Shown here piece by piece: positions 1-13,030 of a stretch of 64,000 nt of DNA; the first letter of the stretch is position 1, and each line of letters starts with the position of its first letter. Under the pieces are notes generated by a model. That model did no database searches, was not told where the DNA came from, and worked only from the letters and a program-made list of their open reading frames with translations. Made by a program: the position numbers and the translations under genes. This stretch comes from Struthidea cinerea. Its lineage: Eukaryota; Chordata; Aves; Passeriformes; Corcoracidae. Location: contig VZTI01001285.1 of NCBI GenBank assembly GCA_013397865.1, positions 991,925 through 1,055,924 of the forward strand. The letters run 5' to 3'.

Positions 1-1015
1 GCACCCAAAGAGTTGTGGTCAATGGTTCAATGTCCAGGTGGAGACCAGTGAGGAGTGTCATCGCCAGGGGTCTGTATTGGGACTGGCTCTCTTTAACATC
101 TTTGTCAGTGACATGGACAGTGGGACTGAGGCACCCTCAGCAGATTTGCTGGTGACGCTGAGCTGTGTGCTGCAGGTGACACACTGGAGGGAAGGGATGC
201 CACCCTGAGGGACCTGGACAGGCTTGAGAGGTGGGACTGTGGGAACCTCATGAAGTTCAACAAGGTCAAGTGCAAGGTCCTGCACCTGGATCAGGGCGAT
301 CCCAAGCACAAATACAAGATGGGTGGAGAATGGATTGAGAGCAGCCCTGAGGGAAAGGAAACGGGGGTGTTGGTTGATGCTCAAGATGACCCAGCAATGT
401 GCACTTGCAGCCTACAAAACCAAACACTTCAAAAGCAGCGTGGGCAGCAGCTGAGGAAGGTGATTCTGCCCCTCTGCTCCACTTTCATGAGCACCCTCCT
501 GCCATGCTGCATCCAGCTCTGGGACTCACAACCTCAGAAGGACGTGGACCTGCTGGAGTGAGTCCAAAGGAGGACCACAAAAATGATCAGAGGGTTGGAG
601 CACCTCTCCTGTGGAGAGAGGCTGAGAGAGCTAGGGTTGTTCAGCCTGGAGAAGAGAAGGCTCTGGGGAGACCTTAGAGCCCCTTCCAGTGCCTAAAGGG
701 GCCACAAGAGAGCTGGAGAAGGACATTCTACAGGGGCATGGAGTGATAGGACAAAGGGGAATGGCTTTAACCTGACAGAGGGTAGATACTGGGAAGAAAT
801 TTTTTACTGTGAGAGTGGTGAGGCCCTGGCACAGGTTGCCCAGAGAAGCTGTGGATGCCCCATCCCTGGAAGTGTTCAAGACCAGGGCTTGAACTCTTGG
901 ATGGGGCTTGGAGCAAGCTGGTCTAGTGGAAGGCATCCCTGCCCATCGCAGCGGGGCTGGAAGGAGATGATCTTTAAAGGTCCCATCCTAACCAAACCAT
1001 TCTATTATTCTACCT
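1..1015 (+). mobile_element. CR1 LINE, 3' part of ORF2 plus 3' UTR
   Basis: Sense-oriented chicken-repeat-1 retrotransposon, truncated at its 5' side by the window edge. Positions 250-384 translate to a piece that resembles the C-terminal part of the CR1 reverse-transcriptase ORF (MKFNKVKCKVLHL, then ESSPEGKETGVLVDA), but the frame is broken soon after. From about 590 the non-coding 3' tail follows (GGAGAAGAGAAGGCTC, then CAGAGAAGCTGTGGATGCCC) and ends at about 1012 in the typical CCAAACCATTCTATTATTCT end. It is dead and lies in an intron of MFSD2B. Confidence 0.9.
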
Positions 1016-1435
1016 GGGCACAGTTTGGGAATCAACCACTTCAGGGCTCTTTACAAAAAGTATTTTTATGGCCTTAGGTCTTCTGGAGACCATGAATGTT
1101 TAGGAGTATGAATGTGGCCAGGGTCTGTGTGATGGCTTCAAGACTGGTAAATAGGCTCTTGGGTCTGCTTAATTTACTAGTTCAGTTGTAGCCCTAAAAC
1201 TGCTAACAGAGACAACACTACTACCACTTGTCCTACTTTTCTCCAGTTGTTCTGGATAATTAAGTACAGATTTACTCAGGGCTCTTTGGAAATGCTATTT
1301 CACCAAAATACTGAAGTATGAGACATTGCTGGGTGTGAACTCTTCTGTAACATAGTTTTGTATTTTGAGGGGAACAATCTGTATAGCATTGAGCAGTGCA
1401 TGCTGAAACTCAGATATAACGCTTTTCTTCTTCAG

Positions 1436-1545
1436 TGGATGATTCCTTTTGCAGTCATGCTAGTGACCATTCCAAACCTGATCCTGGCTTACTTCGTGGC
1501 CTTCATCTCCGGTCTGAGCATTGCAGCATCTCTTCTGTTGCCATG
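1436..1545 (+). CDS. MFSD2B: MFSD2B exon a
   Basis: The acceptor is CTTCTTCAG and the donor GTAGGA. The exon starts in phase 0 and ends two bases into the Trp codon of LLLPW. It encodes a transmembrane hairpin beginning WMIPFAVML. Confidence 0.88.
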
Positions 1546-4500
1546 GTAGGAGAATTTTACGTTTGAGGTGGGGAATGAATGTATTTTTGCATTGCATGTA
1601 TGTATTACTCAATGGAATTCACCTCTGAAAGAGGCAGAATATGGCGAGAGTCACATCTTCCAAGACTCTTTTTTTGGTTTTATAGTGGATGCTATTTGCA
1701 ATGATGTGACCTTGGTTGCCCTGTTGTTAACAGATTACATCTACTGTAACTGTAGCTGCTCTTTGTACATAAGAGTATGTAAATTAATCAATAATCTAAG
1801 TAACTATAGAACGTGTGATAACATTGCTTTAGGAATTATGAAGTTAGGCAAATCAATTAATGCTGAGCAATTAAGAATGTAGCAGAGGACACACAAGGCA
1901 AACTATGTCTAACCTTACTTTTTATAAGGGCATGTAGTTATAGAACAGGGGGTAATGGCTTTAAACTGAAAGATGATGGATTTAGATTAAGTTTTAGAAA
2001 GAATTTCTTTACTGTGAGGGTGGTGAGGCCCTGGCACAGGTTTCCCAGAGAAGCTGTGGATGACCCATCCCTGGAAGTGTTCAAGGTTTGATGGGGGCTT
2101 GTAGCAACCTGGTCTAGTGGAAGGTGTCCCTGCCCATGGCAGGGGGGCTGGAATAAGATGATCTTTAAAGTCCCTTCCGACCCAAACCATTTATGATTCT
2201 GTGTATCCCTGCTTGAGCAGTCCTCTGTTACAGATCAAATAATACAAGGTTATGATTAAAAGAAACCAAGAATTAAGGTCCTTTGCCCTTGAGGACTGAA
2301 AATAAGTGTGGAAAAACTACTCAAGGGTGAGTGTGGCAGGACATTTCCTCTTCAGATTACATAATTATTATTGAGGTCACATTAACCAGAAAGCAAGACC
2401 ATTGCTGAAGGAACTGTTTTTCATAACTTGTTTGCAGAATGCCCTGAGAATTCCAAGAGGTCATGGAATACATAGTTTGAAATAAGTTGTCAGACTACAT
2501 AAGCTTTTCTGCACAGAGGCTGAGAAGCTCTTTTTTTCCAACTGTAAATTATTACATATATTGGAAATAAAATGACAATTCACAATTGACATTTGAGCAG
2601 CTTCCATTCTAATTCCCCATTACCAGATTCAGTCTCTTTGTAGTAGAGAGAGAATAGGTTTCATTGGTTTCTGAAAATGTTGTTACCTTGTCAAAAGAGT
2701 TATTTCAGAGTGCAACTATTCAGAGATTCAGAGTCCCTTGAAATATTAAGAAACGTGGGGTTTTTTGTTGTTCTTTTTTTTAACATCACAACTTCTGATT
2801 GGAATGACAGGCAGACCAGGAAATTCTGTCACCTCTCAAGTGTTTGATGGCTTTTCTGTGGTTTTCTACATTGTAATATGTGGCCATGCTTTTCTTACAC
2901 ATTTTTTGCCCTCCTTTCCAGCAGTAGAACCTTTTGAACTGGATCCTTTCATGTGCATGACTACATCAATCAGCTTAAAAATGGAGGAGGGCTGTGCTCT
3001 ATTTCATTAAGTTTGGACTTTCAAAAGAAATTTTGGCTTGACTTTTTCTTTTATCTTTCTCACTTCTAGGTCAATGCTGCCTGATGTTGTTGATAACTTT
3101 CGCCTGCAGAATCCCCATGGAAAAGGACATGAAACCATTTTCTATTCTTCTTACGTTTTTTTTACCAAGATGTCAGCAGGAATTGGCTTAGGAATTTCTG
3201 CAGCAGGACTAGAGTAAGTAACACTGTGTTTCCACTTAGTGGATCTACTCTGAAAGCATTCTGAGGTTATAGCACTTTTACCCTGTGGAGTTAATTGCCT
3301 TCATGCCCTGAGCTTGAAAGTGCCCGCAGCTCCAGATGGCTGACCACTAAAGACAGGATTGTTGCCATCTAGGCCAGACAATTGAGCATTAAGTTACCTG
3401 CCCTGACATGTTTCTGTTCAGAAAAACCTGACTTTCCTTTAGATTCTCCTCTTTTCACTTACTCATGTAAATTTTAGTGGCTTATATGAATAAAGAACTA
3501 AACATGAAAGTGCAGCAGATGAAGATTCCCCACAGGTGACACAGCTGCTTTGTGCATTCCCTGTTGCACCTGGACTGGACTATCTCTATGAGTTTGTAAG
3601 TCTTTACGTGGATTTGAGTGGTTTCAGGGGTGCCAGTGGCCTGTTCAGCATAAAAGGGTCACCAATTCCTGCATGGCTTTAGGGAACTGGATACTGATCA
3701 GAGCCAGGAACAGCCTTTCTCTCTGTCCATCACCTAGACCATGTCACTTTGGCAGATGGTTTATAGTCTTTTTCCACTTTGTCTTGTCTGTTCTGACCAG
3801 ACAGATTGAGAAAGTGGCCAGGCATCCCCTGTCCTGCCTTTGTGAAAGACCTGGCAGAAAGGGCCTGTGCCTGCCCCTGCTGCAGCACACAATAAACACT
3901 TAGAAGGGAAATCTAGCCCTTGGCTCCAGATTAGGTTTTGGTAACCAGGATGTTTTGCTTTGGGGCCTTGAGATGAAATTGCTAAATAACAGGCAATGCT
4001 TGGCTGAACATTTTGGGCTTAGGAATTTTAGCTGCTTATTGCTAAAACCCTCAAACAATTCACTGTTCCCCAATTAGCCCCTTTTCAATTGCATTCCAGT
4101 TGGGTCCCAGCAATTTGCCAAAGCAGATGTTTGTGGGAGAACACAGAAGACAGAGTGATGCCAAATGAGCTGTAGCTTTCATTAGGTGGATGTTCAGGGG
4201 AAAAACTCATTCCACAAATTTGGAATAGGAATTTAAGTATATCAGCAGTTGCGGGACTGCATGGAAGCCCTGAATCAATGAGTGAGTGTGTACCTAACTC
4301 TGAGCACTTGAGTAAATTTGTCTATCTTGAGACGAGTGCTTAAGTGTGTGTTTAAATTAAAGTTGATTATTGCTGTTGAAATTGGTCAAATTACTTGCAT
4401 GCTTTTAAAGCAGAGCTTGAATAGTTTGCTGAATATTAATAGGAAACATATAACAGATTAACTTCACAGAACCACAGAATCACAGAATAGGTAGGGCTGG

Positions 4501-6259
4501 AAGGGACCACAGTGGCTCATCTGGTTCCAAATTCCTTTGCTTAAGCAGGGTCATCCCAGAGCACATGGCACAGGATTGTGTCCAGATGGGTCTGGAATAT
4601 CTCAAGTGAGGGAGACTCCACACCCTCTCTGGGCAATCTGTTCAGTGCTCAGTCACTGCACAGGAAAGAAGTTCTGCCTCATGTTCAGGTGGAACTTGAT
4701 GGGCATCAGTTTATTTCCTTACACGGGATTCCACAATCCTTTCTTTAAAAGTATGCAAGTAATTTGACCAATTTCAACAGCAATAATTAACTCTAATGTT
4801 ATATATAATAACAAGAAAATACAGAGGTAATGCAGTTCTCTGAAGTCGAGCACAAAAATGAGGTTTGAAAAACATGATTTAAAATGTAGTGGGGAGAAGG
4901 AAAAAAGAGAGGTTTAGGGAAAATGGGAGAAAAGTCTTGAAGAGTGTTGGGGGAGAGAAGGAAGCCTTCAGGTGGACAACAGCCTTTTAGCTTTGGACAT
5001 GCACACACCACTTGTTTCCATTTGTTTAGGTTCACTGGATACAAGCCAGGGATATGCAGACAGTCAGATGATGTGATCCTCACGCTGAAACTCCTCATTG
5101 GAGCAGTCCCTGCCATCCTCATCCTTTTAGGTTTATTTATACTCCTTTTCTACCCGATCACTGAAGAAAGTCGGAAAGAAACAAAGCTTGCACTTGAAGA
5201 GTTAAGGTAGGTTTGGACCGGCAGTAAAACAGCAGCAACACCACCACAGAACCTCTTAATCACACTGGGAAAATTATTATTTTATAATAAGAATATAGAT
5301 AATCCTTACAACAAAATAAAACAATGTGCTCTTAATCAAATTATTAATGGAATGGTGCCATGACATGTTCCAGTATCTCTTGTTTTGTAGTGCAGTACAA
5401 CCTGCTTAGAGGACCATTTATCAGAAATTTCAGCTGCTCTATTTTACTTTTTCTCTGGAGTGGCTCACAAAGCACTATTGTGGTACATTGTTTCAGGCCA
5501 GAAATGAGGAATATTCTACATAGATTAAATTTCTGTGGAAAATGTGAATAGTTACAATTTACTTTTATATAGGAGAAAATGATACTCTGTATTCTTGGTG
5601 TTTATGGAATACAAGAAACATCCAAACCATTTAGAGGCGTAGGCAGAAAAGACTGTGGGAGAAAAAAAGAGATCAGCTTTGAGCTATTCTTTCCCTTTTT
5701 ACCCTATCACTCTCCTTCCTCCGTTTTTCTCCTTCTCCAAGGAAAATCTTGTCTAGCTCAAATTCATCCACCTCTCTCAAGTCTTGAGGACATACGTAAG
5801 GACAGTCCTAGCAGACTGATGGGTAAAATACCAAAAAAATAGATAGTTACTCTGTCTTGATTTTATTATCCCAATTTACTGGAATTGGAAATTGATTTCC
5901 ACGCTAAGGGATCAATTCTAAGACCTAAGCATGAGTGTCTGGGACCAATTCATGCCCTGAGATACCCAAGATATGTGCATGGGGTTGGCAGATATGACAC
6001 AGGCCTCTCTGCAGACTGGAGGGGACAGGGTAAACAATCTAAAATGGGACTGGTCCCTCTGTTCACGAGCTTCAGTCATTGTCCAGAACAACCACACCTT
6101 GCTGGAGCTTCTCAGCTGTTTGAGATTGCCAAACTCAGCTTGATTAGTCAGCAGTGAAAGCCAGAAGTGTGTTCATGTATCATTTGTTCTGCTTTTAACA
6201 GGAGGAGCCATCAAAGCACAGAGAACTTGGACAGCCACAAAAAGGACACCTCTGTCTGA
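1436..6259 (+). CDS. MFSD2B: MFSD2B C-terminal part (four coding exons, 5' exons outside window)
   Basis: Major facilitator superfamily transporter; mammalian MFSD2B exports sphingosine-1-phosphate from red cells and platelets (family knowledge). Four exons join in frame: 1436-1545, 3070-3213, 5030-5206 and 6202-6259 (489 nt, 162 residues plus stop), all with AG acceptors and GT donors. Recognisable blocks are FISGLSIAASLLLPW, SMLPDVVDNFRLQNPHGKG, ETIFYSSYVFFTKMSAG and the last membrane helix AVPAILILLGLFILLFYP, followed by a hydrophilic tail ending DSHKKDTSV. These cover about the last third of a roughly 500-residue, 12-helix protein. MFSD2A is the alternative, but the adjacent WDCP is the human neighbour of MFSD2B, so MFSD2B is preferred. 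No frameshift or stop is seen. The gene is convergent with WDCP copy 1. Confidence 0.9.
1938..2203 (+). mobile_element. CR1 3' fragment
   Basis: Sense CR1 3' UTR fragment inside the MFSD2B intron between exons a and b. It carries the same blocks as the copy at the window start (GAGGCCCTGGCACAGG, GATGATCTTTAAAGTCCC) and ends near ACCATTTATGATTCTGTG. Confidence 0.92.
3070..3213 (+). CDS. MFSD2B: MFSD2B exon b
   Basis: Starts after CACTTCTAG and completes the split Trp codon. It encodes SMLPDVVDNF through the conserved YSSYVFFTK to ISAAGLE, and ends at the donor GTAAGT. Confidence 0.92.
4359..4794. repeat. 52-bp inverted repeat bracketing a CR1 fragment
   Basis: Arm 4359-4410 and the reverse complement of arm 4743-4794 match at 49 of 52 positions by direct comparison. 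The 332 bp between them is nearly filled by an antisense CR1 piece. The whole lies in the MFSD2B intron between exons b and c, and could fold into a long hairpin in the transcript. Confidence 0.92.
4465..4738 (-). mobile_element. CR1 3' fragment, antisense
   Basis: Begins with the reverse-complemented CR1 tail (CACAGAATCACAGAATAGG) and continues through CTGGAAGGGACCACAGTGG and a decayed CR1 3' region. It lies inside the inverted repeat. Confidence 0.85.
5030..5206 (+). CDS. MFSD2B: MFSD2B exon c
   Basis: Starts after TTTGTTTAG and encodes FTGYKPGICRQSDDV plus the last membrane segments, then a charged stretch EESRKETKLALEELR. The donor is GTAGGT. Confidence 0.92.
6202..6259 (+). CDS. MFSD2B: MFSD2B last exon, C-terminal tail
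   Basis: Starts after CTTTTAACAG in the correct phase and encodes a short hydrophilic tail RSHQSTENLDSHKKDTSV with TGA at 6257-6259. The tail sequence itself is not diagnostic; frame continuity and splice sites support it. Confidence 0.8.
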
Positions 6260-8033
6260 AAGCTCTGAACTTTCCAAATACAGGCTCACATCCCACCAAA
6301 AAAATCTGTGAGACTTTCCCAGGTCATTTCTCTGCTCACATTTTATCAAAAAGGACAAAAGATGATTCTGACATAGTCAGTAATGAAATCAAGAGAGGAC
6401 ACCTTTGTGCAAATACACACCTAACTCCATGCACTGTGCTAAAAAAGACATTACACATGTTCAGAAATGCAAGCTATTGAAGGCTTGGGGGTTTTTTGTT
6501 TGTTTTCCAATGATTAATGGGAAGCTGTGATCTTGTTCTTGGGAGATTTTATGCATTTATAGGTCAAGGGGAAAAAAAAGTGTAAATGTGACCAGAGAAT
6601 TTTTGAACGTTCTGAATTGGAAAAGAGTCACAAGAGTCATTGAGTCCAATTCATGATGTACCACCCAAATATTAACTCACAATATACTTCACCCTTGGAG
6701 GCTGGGGTGGATTTTGAGCACAATCTCTACCTATAAATTGCACACTACTGTGTTTGGAAAGCACTTGGGAACCTGAAGTATACTATATGAAGTTAGGATT
6801 TATTTTGTTTTGAAATGAAGCAAATCACTGGTGCGGACTTGTTTTGATGATTTTTTTTTTCCCCCCATTTTTTTGAAAGAGCTTTTGAGGTAATTTAAGT
6901 TTATAGATTCTATAAGAAATAGAACCCTACATTTCCCATTACCCATGTTTCTTGCTTCTGAAACCTATAAACTGATCTCTGTCAGAGAATGAAAACATTT
7001 TCAAAATCAACCTCTCCCCTGCAGATATGCAAAATCAGTAGTCCCTTCCAAAAATTATGTAATTCAAATATCTTTAAATTTTGGCCTTTAAGTAATCGTG
7101 ATACCCATTTCTCACATGGCGTAGGCTCTCTACCTCAGGAAACACCATGGCATGGGTATTAATCTCAGCTTGCACCTATTTTGTAACAACGAGGCTACAC
7201 CTGCCTTTTAAATGGTGATTTTTTCCAGTTAGGGATGGTATTGTGCTTTAGATACATCAACTGGAACCTCATTTCTACTACAGATGCACACCGTTGAGCA
7301 AAATTTTTAGGTGAAAGGCACACCTAACCTCAGGCAGCTTCTGGAGCACTGAAGTTCAGACCTGCTCATTCCTGGCTTCTGTAGTCAGTGCGGGTACAAA
7401 GATCTCCAGAAACCGGCTCCAAGCTTAAGCTAAAATGACTGGGTTCTGAGCCATATCTGAGTCTGGACATATCTATATCTGGAAGGAAGAGTGAGGAATC
7501 CAAGAGGTTTGTTCACCTTGAAGAAATTAGCAAAACGCAAGACAAGATTCACCCCGCTGCCTTCACTGTGTGTCTCTGTGAGAGGTGCCTTTTTGCTGAA
7601 CCAGAAGTGCCTTTGGAGGATGGGCTTGCTGCTGCTGGGGAGCACCTGGAGAAAGTGGAAGTGGCCACCTGTAATCTGCTCAGGGCCATCTGGGAAGTGG
7701 CTCACAGGGCTGGGACTGGAAAATGAGAAAGCTTTTGCTGAAGGACACTGTGAAGTAAAATCAATGCAACCATGGAGTGTCTCATTAAGTTTGATACTGA
7801 AACCTTGTCAGGCAAGTTTGAAGTCAAAGGCCTCATGAACTGTCCTAATTCAGGAAAATACTTAATCATGAGGGAGCTTCTAAGGATATATTTTGAGTGT
7901 GTGTGGGTAAGAGTTAACTGCATTTAAGGTTTCTGTTGAGTTGCCATCTAAGGATGGGGTTTTTTGGTTTTTTTCTTGTTTCAGTTTTTGGACAAACCAA
8001 GATATGTATGCCTGGGGCATACGTGTTTACAAC

Positions 8034-8039
8034 AATAAA
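8034..8039 (+). promoter_or_regulatory. Candidate poly(A) signal for MFSD2B
   Basis: AATAAA hexamer about 1.8 kb after the MFSD2B stop. A second AATAAA at 8798-8803 is an alternative. Which one is used, if either, cannot be told from sequence. Confidence 0.35.
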
Positions 8040-8797
8040 AACCATAAGCCTGTTTACAATTTTGAGTCTGATGGAATTTGAAATAGCAGATTTGCTGCAT
8101 TTGGAAGTAGGTAAGTTATGTAGCAATATCATATAGCTCTAAAACATCACAGAGAACAGTTTAGGGCATTTGATTTATTCTGTAATATTTGTGTATTTCT
8201 GAATAGTCATGTTTAAAAATAATCAGAAGCCCCAGTAAAGGCTGTTAATGTTTTTTAATGGGTTATGTTTTCAGCTGCTATAAATCTGTAGCTACAAGGC
8301 CGTGGGTCCGTGTCGGTTTATATAAACTGAATTTGCAGCCCAGCAATAAAAGGGCTGCAGAAATTGCTGGCTGGGGTTCAGTGGAGTCATTTGAATGTGG
8401 CTTAAGGTATTATTTCTAGATCAGTTGTGCAGTTGCCTCTAAAACTGCGTAAGACCCAGTCTGAATTCAGACTCTTGGAAGGTGAACTTGGTTGATTATA
8501 AACTGGTTTTTTCTTCTCCAGAGAGACAATGTGATCTTTATCTCACTGAAATGTACTCAGTCCTCACTTAGCATATGGTACCAGCAAAGAGAACTGCCAA
8601 AAGAAAAGAGAAAGCTTCTGTAGATTAAGTGAAGCAGACTATTTTTATATTTTGAAAATCTCATTATTTTATTTCATTATCAGAGTTGTAATTTTGTTGA
8701 GAAAATAGATTTTTTTTGTAAGTCAAAAGAATGGAGGATTAAGTGCAGGATAAGATTATTTTTGTAACTTTCTTTTCTTAGGGCTCAGTGTTGGTGC

Positions 8798-8803
8798 AAT
8801 AAA
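8798..8803 (+). promoter_or_regulatory. Alternative poly(A) signal downstream of MFSD2B
   Basis: AATAAA about 2.5 kb after the MFSD2B stop codon. The assignment rests only on the hexamer and its orientation. Confidence 0.25.
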
Positions 8804-9267
8804 ATGAATGAGATTTGTATGTTTCCTTGTCAGTTTTAAATGACATCTCTGCCTTATACATGTTCAGAACATGTGACTGAAAGAAGCAAATTCTTATGTT
8901 GACAACCATTCAGATTAAATGCTAATCTAATGTAAACCTCTTGCCTTCCTGCTGATTGGCAGTAACAGGGGCCAGGTTCAGTCCCCAGGGGTTCTCCTTC
9001 AGGTAATATCCAAATACAGTGATAAGAATATGGGAGATTGGATTAAACCAGCTGGGTGCCTAATGGGCAGCACTTCCCCACCTGCACACAGGCAATTCCA
9101 ACAAATAGGGGAAGAAAAGAGAAGGATAACAGAGTTAAGTGTCACTGGGTAGTGCTCTGTAAGGCAAACCATGTCCAATTCCTTGTCCTTGCTGAGTATA
9201 GTGAGGGCAGCCCAGATCTTCCACACTGGGCTGGTTTCTGGCAGTCAGTAGCTGAGCTGATCACCAG

Positions 9268-9595
9268 TCATAAAATCATGGGATCACTACAGTTAGAAAA
9301 AACCTTTAAGATCATCAAGTCTAACCATCAACCCAGTCTATTCTTCCCAGTTCGATCCTCTTTCCTGCCTAACACTATTGCTGAAACCTTCCAAGGTTAT
9401 CCCACCTCCCTGAGAGTTCCTGCTGGTGATCAGGTAACCCCATATCCGAGCTGCTGTTCCCACCAGGCACTGATGGAGGGGGTGCTGGTGGCCACCAGCT
9501 GTGCCTCCATGTTCCCCTCCTGCCTCACTGTCCCCTGCCTGCCCCTGAGTTCACTGACCAGCCTTGGCTTAGCTGGATTAGATCCCTTGTGCTGA
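9268..9595 (-). mobile_element. CR1 3' fragment, antisense
   Basis: Typical reverse-complemented CR1 tail: ATAAAATCATGGGATCAC, then CCTTTAAGATCATCAAGTC and AACCATCAACCCAG, followed by decayed 3' sequence. It explains most of the long open frame at 9056-9595. Confidence 0.85.
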
Positions 9596-12500
9596 GTTCC
9601 CCTCGTTAACAGGTGGACACTACCTTGGACATCTGTCCCTGGGGAGTCCCTGAAGGCTGAGACCTGAGTGTCAGGTCACTGGGTTTTCAGGAAGGGCTCT
9701 GAAGATCTGAGTACTAATTCCTTAAGTCTCTCCTGCACCTTAAAAGAATTGCTACTTGATTCAATCCTTTCTGCATCCTCTCATCTTTTTTCACCTTCAG
9801 CGTTCCAAGGAAAGTAGTTAAAGTGGACAACATTTTAAAGCAAACTGCTTTTGCGTTCAGAGTTTGTTTCCAAGTATCGCTTGCTCACTTCCTTCTCTGC
9901 TTGCCTTTCTGGGCTGCAGACAGAAAACACAGAATTAAATCAATCTTCTTGAGAGGAGAAGTTTCCACCAGGGAAACTCATGTCCGTTCAGACCTGGTAT
10001 CTGTTGTCCAACTCTAAGATGAGGAAGAGAGGGAAGTTAGCTCAAAGTCCCATCCAAGAGACTAGAGCAGTTTAGTGGTCAACCATATACCTCATATAAA
10101 TTTCATATCATAGTTATGCAAAAGCAGTCTCAAAATGTTACAATAGCCTTTTCCTTAAGAAAACTTCTAGGCTGATGGATAGGGAGGTCAGCTGGATCCA
10201 TACAACTGGTGGGTGCAGGAGGGAATTTTATTTTCGTGCAATTTCACTGCACATTTTTTTTATCTTAACTCTCTGCAATTCCACAGTTCAGATACTCAGC
10301 AAGAGTGCTGAGTATTATGGTTACAAGAATGAGTATATGCTGTAGGCTTAAAGTATGAAATCAGGTGGCTTTCACTTCACAAAGCACCAAACCTGCTGCA
10401 CAAACCAGATGATAACTCATTGAGAAGCTTCATCCAAAAGATGAAGAAGCAGCATCCACCTGTCCCCGAGGCAGAAAAGGAAACTTTTTGCTATGTTGCA
10501 CCTGAGAATTTACAATCTCTGAAGACACAAACGGGCACAACAGAGCTGAACAAAGAGAGGGCACTTTTAAGCTGTGGCACTTTTCAGAGGCGTTGGGTCC
10601 TCAGTACCACTTTAGAGACATTAGACAGCAGCAGCCTCTAACCCCAGCTGGAGAGCAGCGGCACTGCTGGCTGATAGGGAAACGTGCATGCTTGCTCTGA
10701 AAGTGTGGAAGCAGAGCTAAATGTTATTTCCTGATCTGTTTCTTATCCCAAATGATCTTAGATGAGACTATGAATTTCAGCTACACCCTTCAGCTGTATG
10801 TCCTCACTTTTGCTCTGCTCTGCTGTAGATGGTAAGGAAGGGTTGCTCAGGTCTCATGGAACTGATGGTCCTTTGCTCAGCTTCACTGATAAAGCTCCAC
10901 TCTGGAGGCCCAGCACCCATCCCCTGCCAGCCTGCTTTTGCTGATGTATGTGGAATCATCGTGGAATTTCATCTGTTTTACCCAGAGGATGTTTTTGCCT
11001 GCCTAGGGCTTGTCACTCTGATGATGTAACAGGTTTACATTGGCTGAGAAGTTTCTGTTCAAACTGGCTGCAGCCCATGAAGACTCCCCTTGTGTTTCCA
11101 AAATAAACTCGCTCTTTGGTCACCTTCAAAGTCATGGAATAGAATCTGCACATTTCGACATCCAGCAGGTTCAGCAGTTCCCACAGTTGCTGGCTGTGTT
11201 GGATCGTGAGTCTCAGTGCACAGAAGTACCTGCTGACATCAGTGGGACGAAGGAGCCACCCCAGACTCCTGGCAAAGTCTCAGCTGGGCTGAGCTGGCCA
11301 AGCAGAGAGAATGGACAACTCCAGAATTCCCACAAGGACTTGTAGGCATGAAAAAAAAAACATAAGAGAAGAAAGTTCCTTAAAACCGGGAAGTCTTCTT
11401 TTAAGGATTCTTGGATTAGGCTTGGTACTTTTTCAATGATTTGGGCCTTCTTTTAACATTTAGCTTTGGTGTAGATCACCCCGAAAGTTTAGAAATGGCC
11501 TTTTGATTAGAAATCAAGCAGCCCTGACAGTAAATACTTGGTGTTGGTTGACATGTGATTCCGTGATTCCACGAAATAAGAAAGTCTCTTAACATAAGGA
11601 TTTCATTCTTCCAATATTCCTAGGGTTGCATTTTAAATGCAGTATTTGTCCACATGCACAGAGCACACCATGAAGAGCCAGAAGTGTAATCTGTTGACCA
11701 AACTATTAAGAGCTTTTAGCAGGTGTCTTGCACTTGCTGTGTCTGCTTCAGTTACCCCACTGCACATGCAATGTCCTGTGCATACCTAAGTCCTTGGTGT
11801 TCACCTGGGGAGCTGGAGGAATTCCACAGATCTGTTTGGTGCAACCTGAGACAAAGCACACTTCTGGTGGGAGACACTGTCTTTTGTCAATCGAACACAA
11901 ATAGTAACAATTCCAAGATAAGCAGCTAATTTTTATACATGGTTTGGCTGCGTAACAAAATTACAGAAGCAGCATTTGAGTCATGAGAAATTCAAGGTCA
12001 AGGTGTTCTGCAGAGACAAGAGTACTCAGCCCTAACCGTCTCCTCCCATGGGTTAGTGGGATGTTGGAACCAGGAACAGGCATGAAAAAGGACTGTCAGG
12101 CAGCTGTGAAGAAACATGCATCCCCAGCATCGAGCCTGCTTTGAACCCACACCCAGTGCTGAGGCTCTGGATTCAGTGACTTTCTGGTAAGGACAGGTGT
12201 AATCATGGTCAGTGACAACTACTGAGAAGTGATGATTGTTATGTAAAGGATTGAGCCCACAACTGCCAAATTATTTCACCTCTTTCCCTCCTCCCCTGTT
12301 CATCAAAAGCTGTAACTTGTAGTTTCACCACCCAACGCTGAGTGCACTCTGCAGCTTTTGCTAGTGTTCCATCTTTAATACAGTATTTTTGTGGACAGAT
12401 TTCTTTTGACAGTAGCTAAATTTCCAAATAGGCAATGAAAAAAATAAGAGATTATCTTAGTCCTGAGACAGCAGCTCCAATTCTATAATCTAGTTGCTTG

Positions 12501-13024
12501 ATGCCTTCTCACACAGTAAGTGCCACTGTGAAAGCCTGATAAACTGCTTAATGTTATCATGCTGTGATTTTATGGGGAGCAATCTTGGATTAGTCTTTTC
12601 TTCAGTGCTGCAATCCATGTTACATAAACTTGTGCTTACATAAACTTTTTCTGAATTTCCCCTCTGCATTTTCTCTCTCTCACTACAAAAGCCCATAGAA
12701 CATTTTCTTCTGCCAGACTTTAACTGGATGTTCTCATCACAAAAGATGAGACATGTGACAACCACTTCCTCAAATCCACAGAGATGGAAGCAGAGAGCTG
12801 TTATGGGCAGGTACAGGAGGGGAAAAGGATCTCAGTTCCACACAATATGGAAGTTCCACATAACCCTGCTTTGTCCCAAACTCCATGACCCTACACTGGT
12901 GGTTACACCAGTGCAAATCCAGGTACACTTCTGCAGGCACTGCTCCTAAATAACACCAGTGTAATATTTCAGGCTTTAGCAGAAGAGAGGAAACAGGGGA
13001 CAATCCAGCATTTTGAAGGATTTC

Positions 13025-13030
13025 TTTATT
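13025..13030 (-). promoter_or_regulatory. Candidate poly(A) signal for WDCP copy 1
   Basis: AATAAA on the minus strand (TTTATT on plus), 313 bp past the WDCP copy 1 stop codon. It is a plausible end of a short 3' UTR. Confidence 0.45.

Larger units (their letters stand above)
6260..13024. other. Convergent intergenic region between MFSD2B and WDCP copy 1
   Basis: About 6.8 kb with no exon I can support. The first part should be the MFSD2B 3' UTR. Short open frames here have no recognisable family signature. One antisense CR1 copy lies at 9268-9595; the rest is unremarkable unique-looking sequence. Confidence 0.6.

Noticed and set aside
9056..9595. 179-codon plus-strand open frame
   Set aside because: More than half of it is an antisense CR1 fragment, and the remainder has no family signature.
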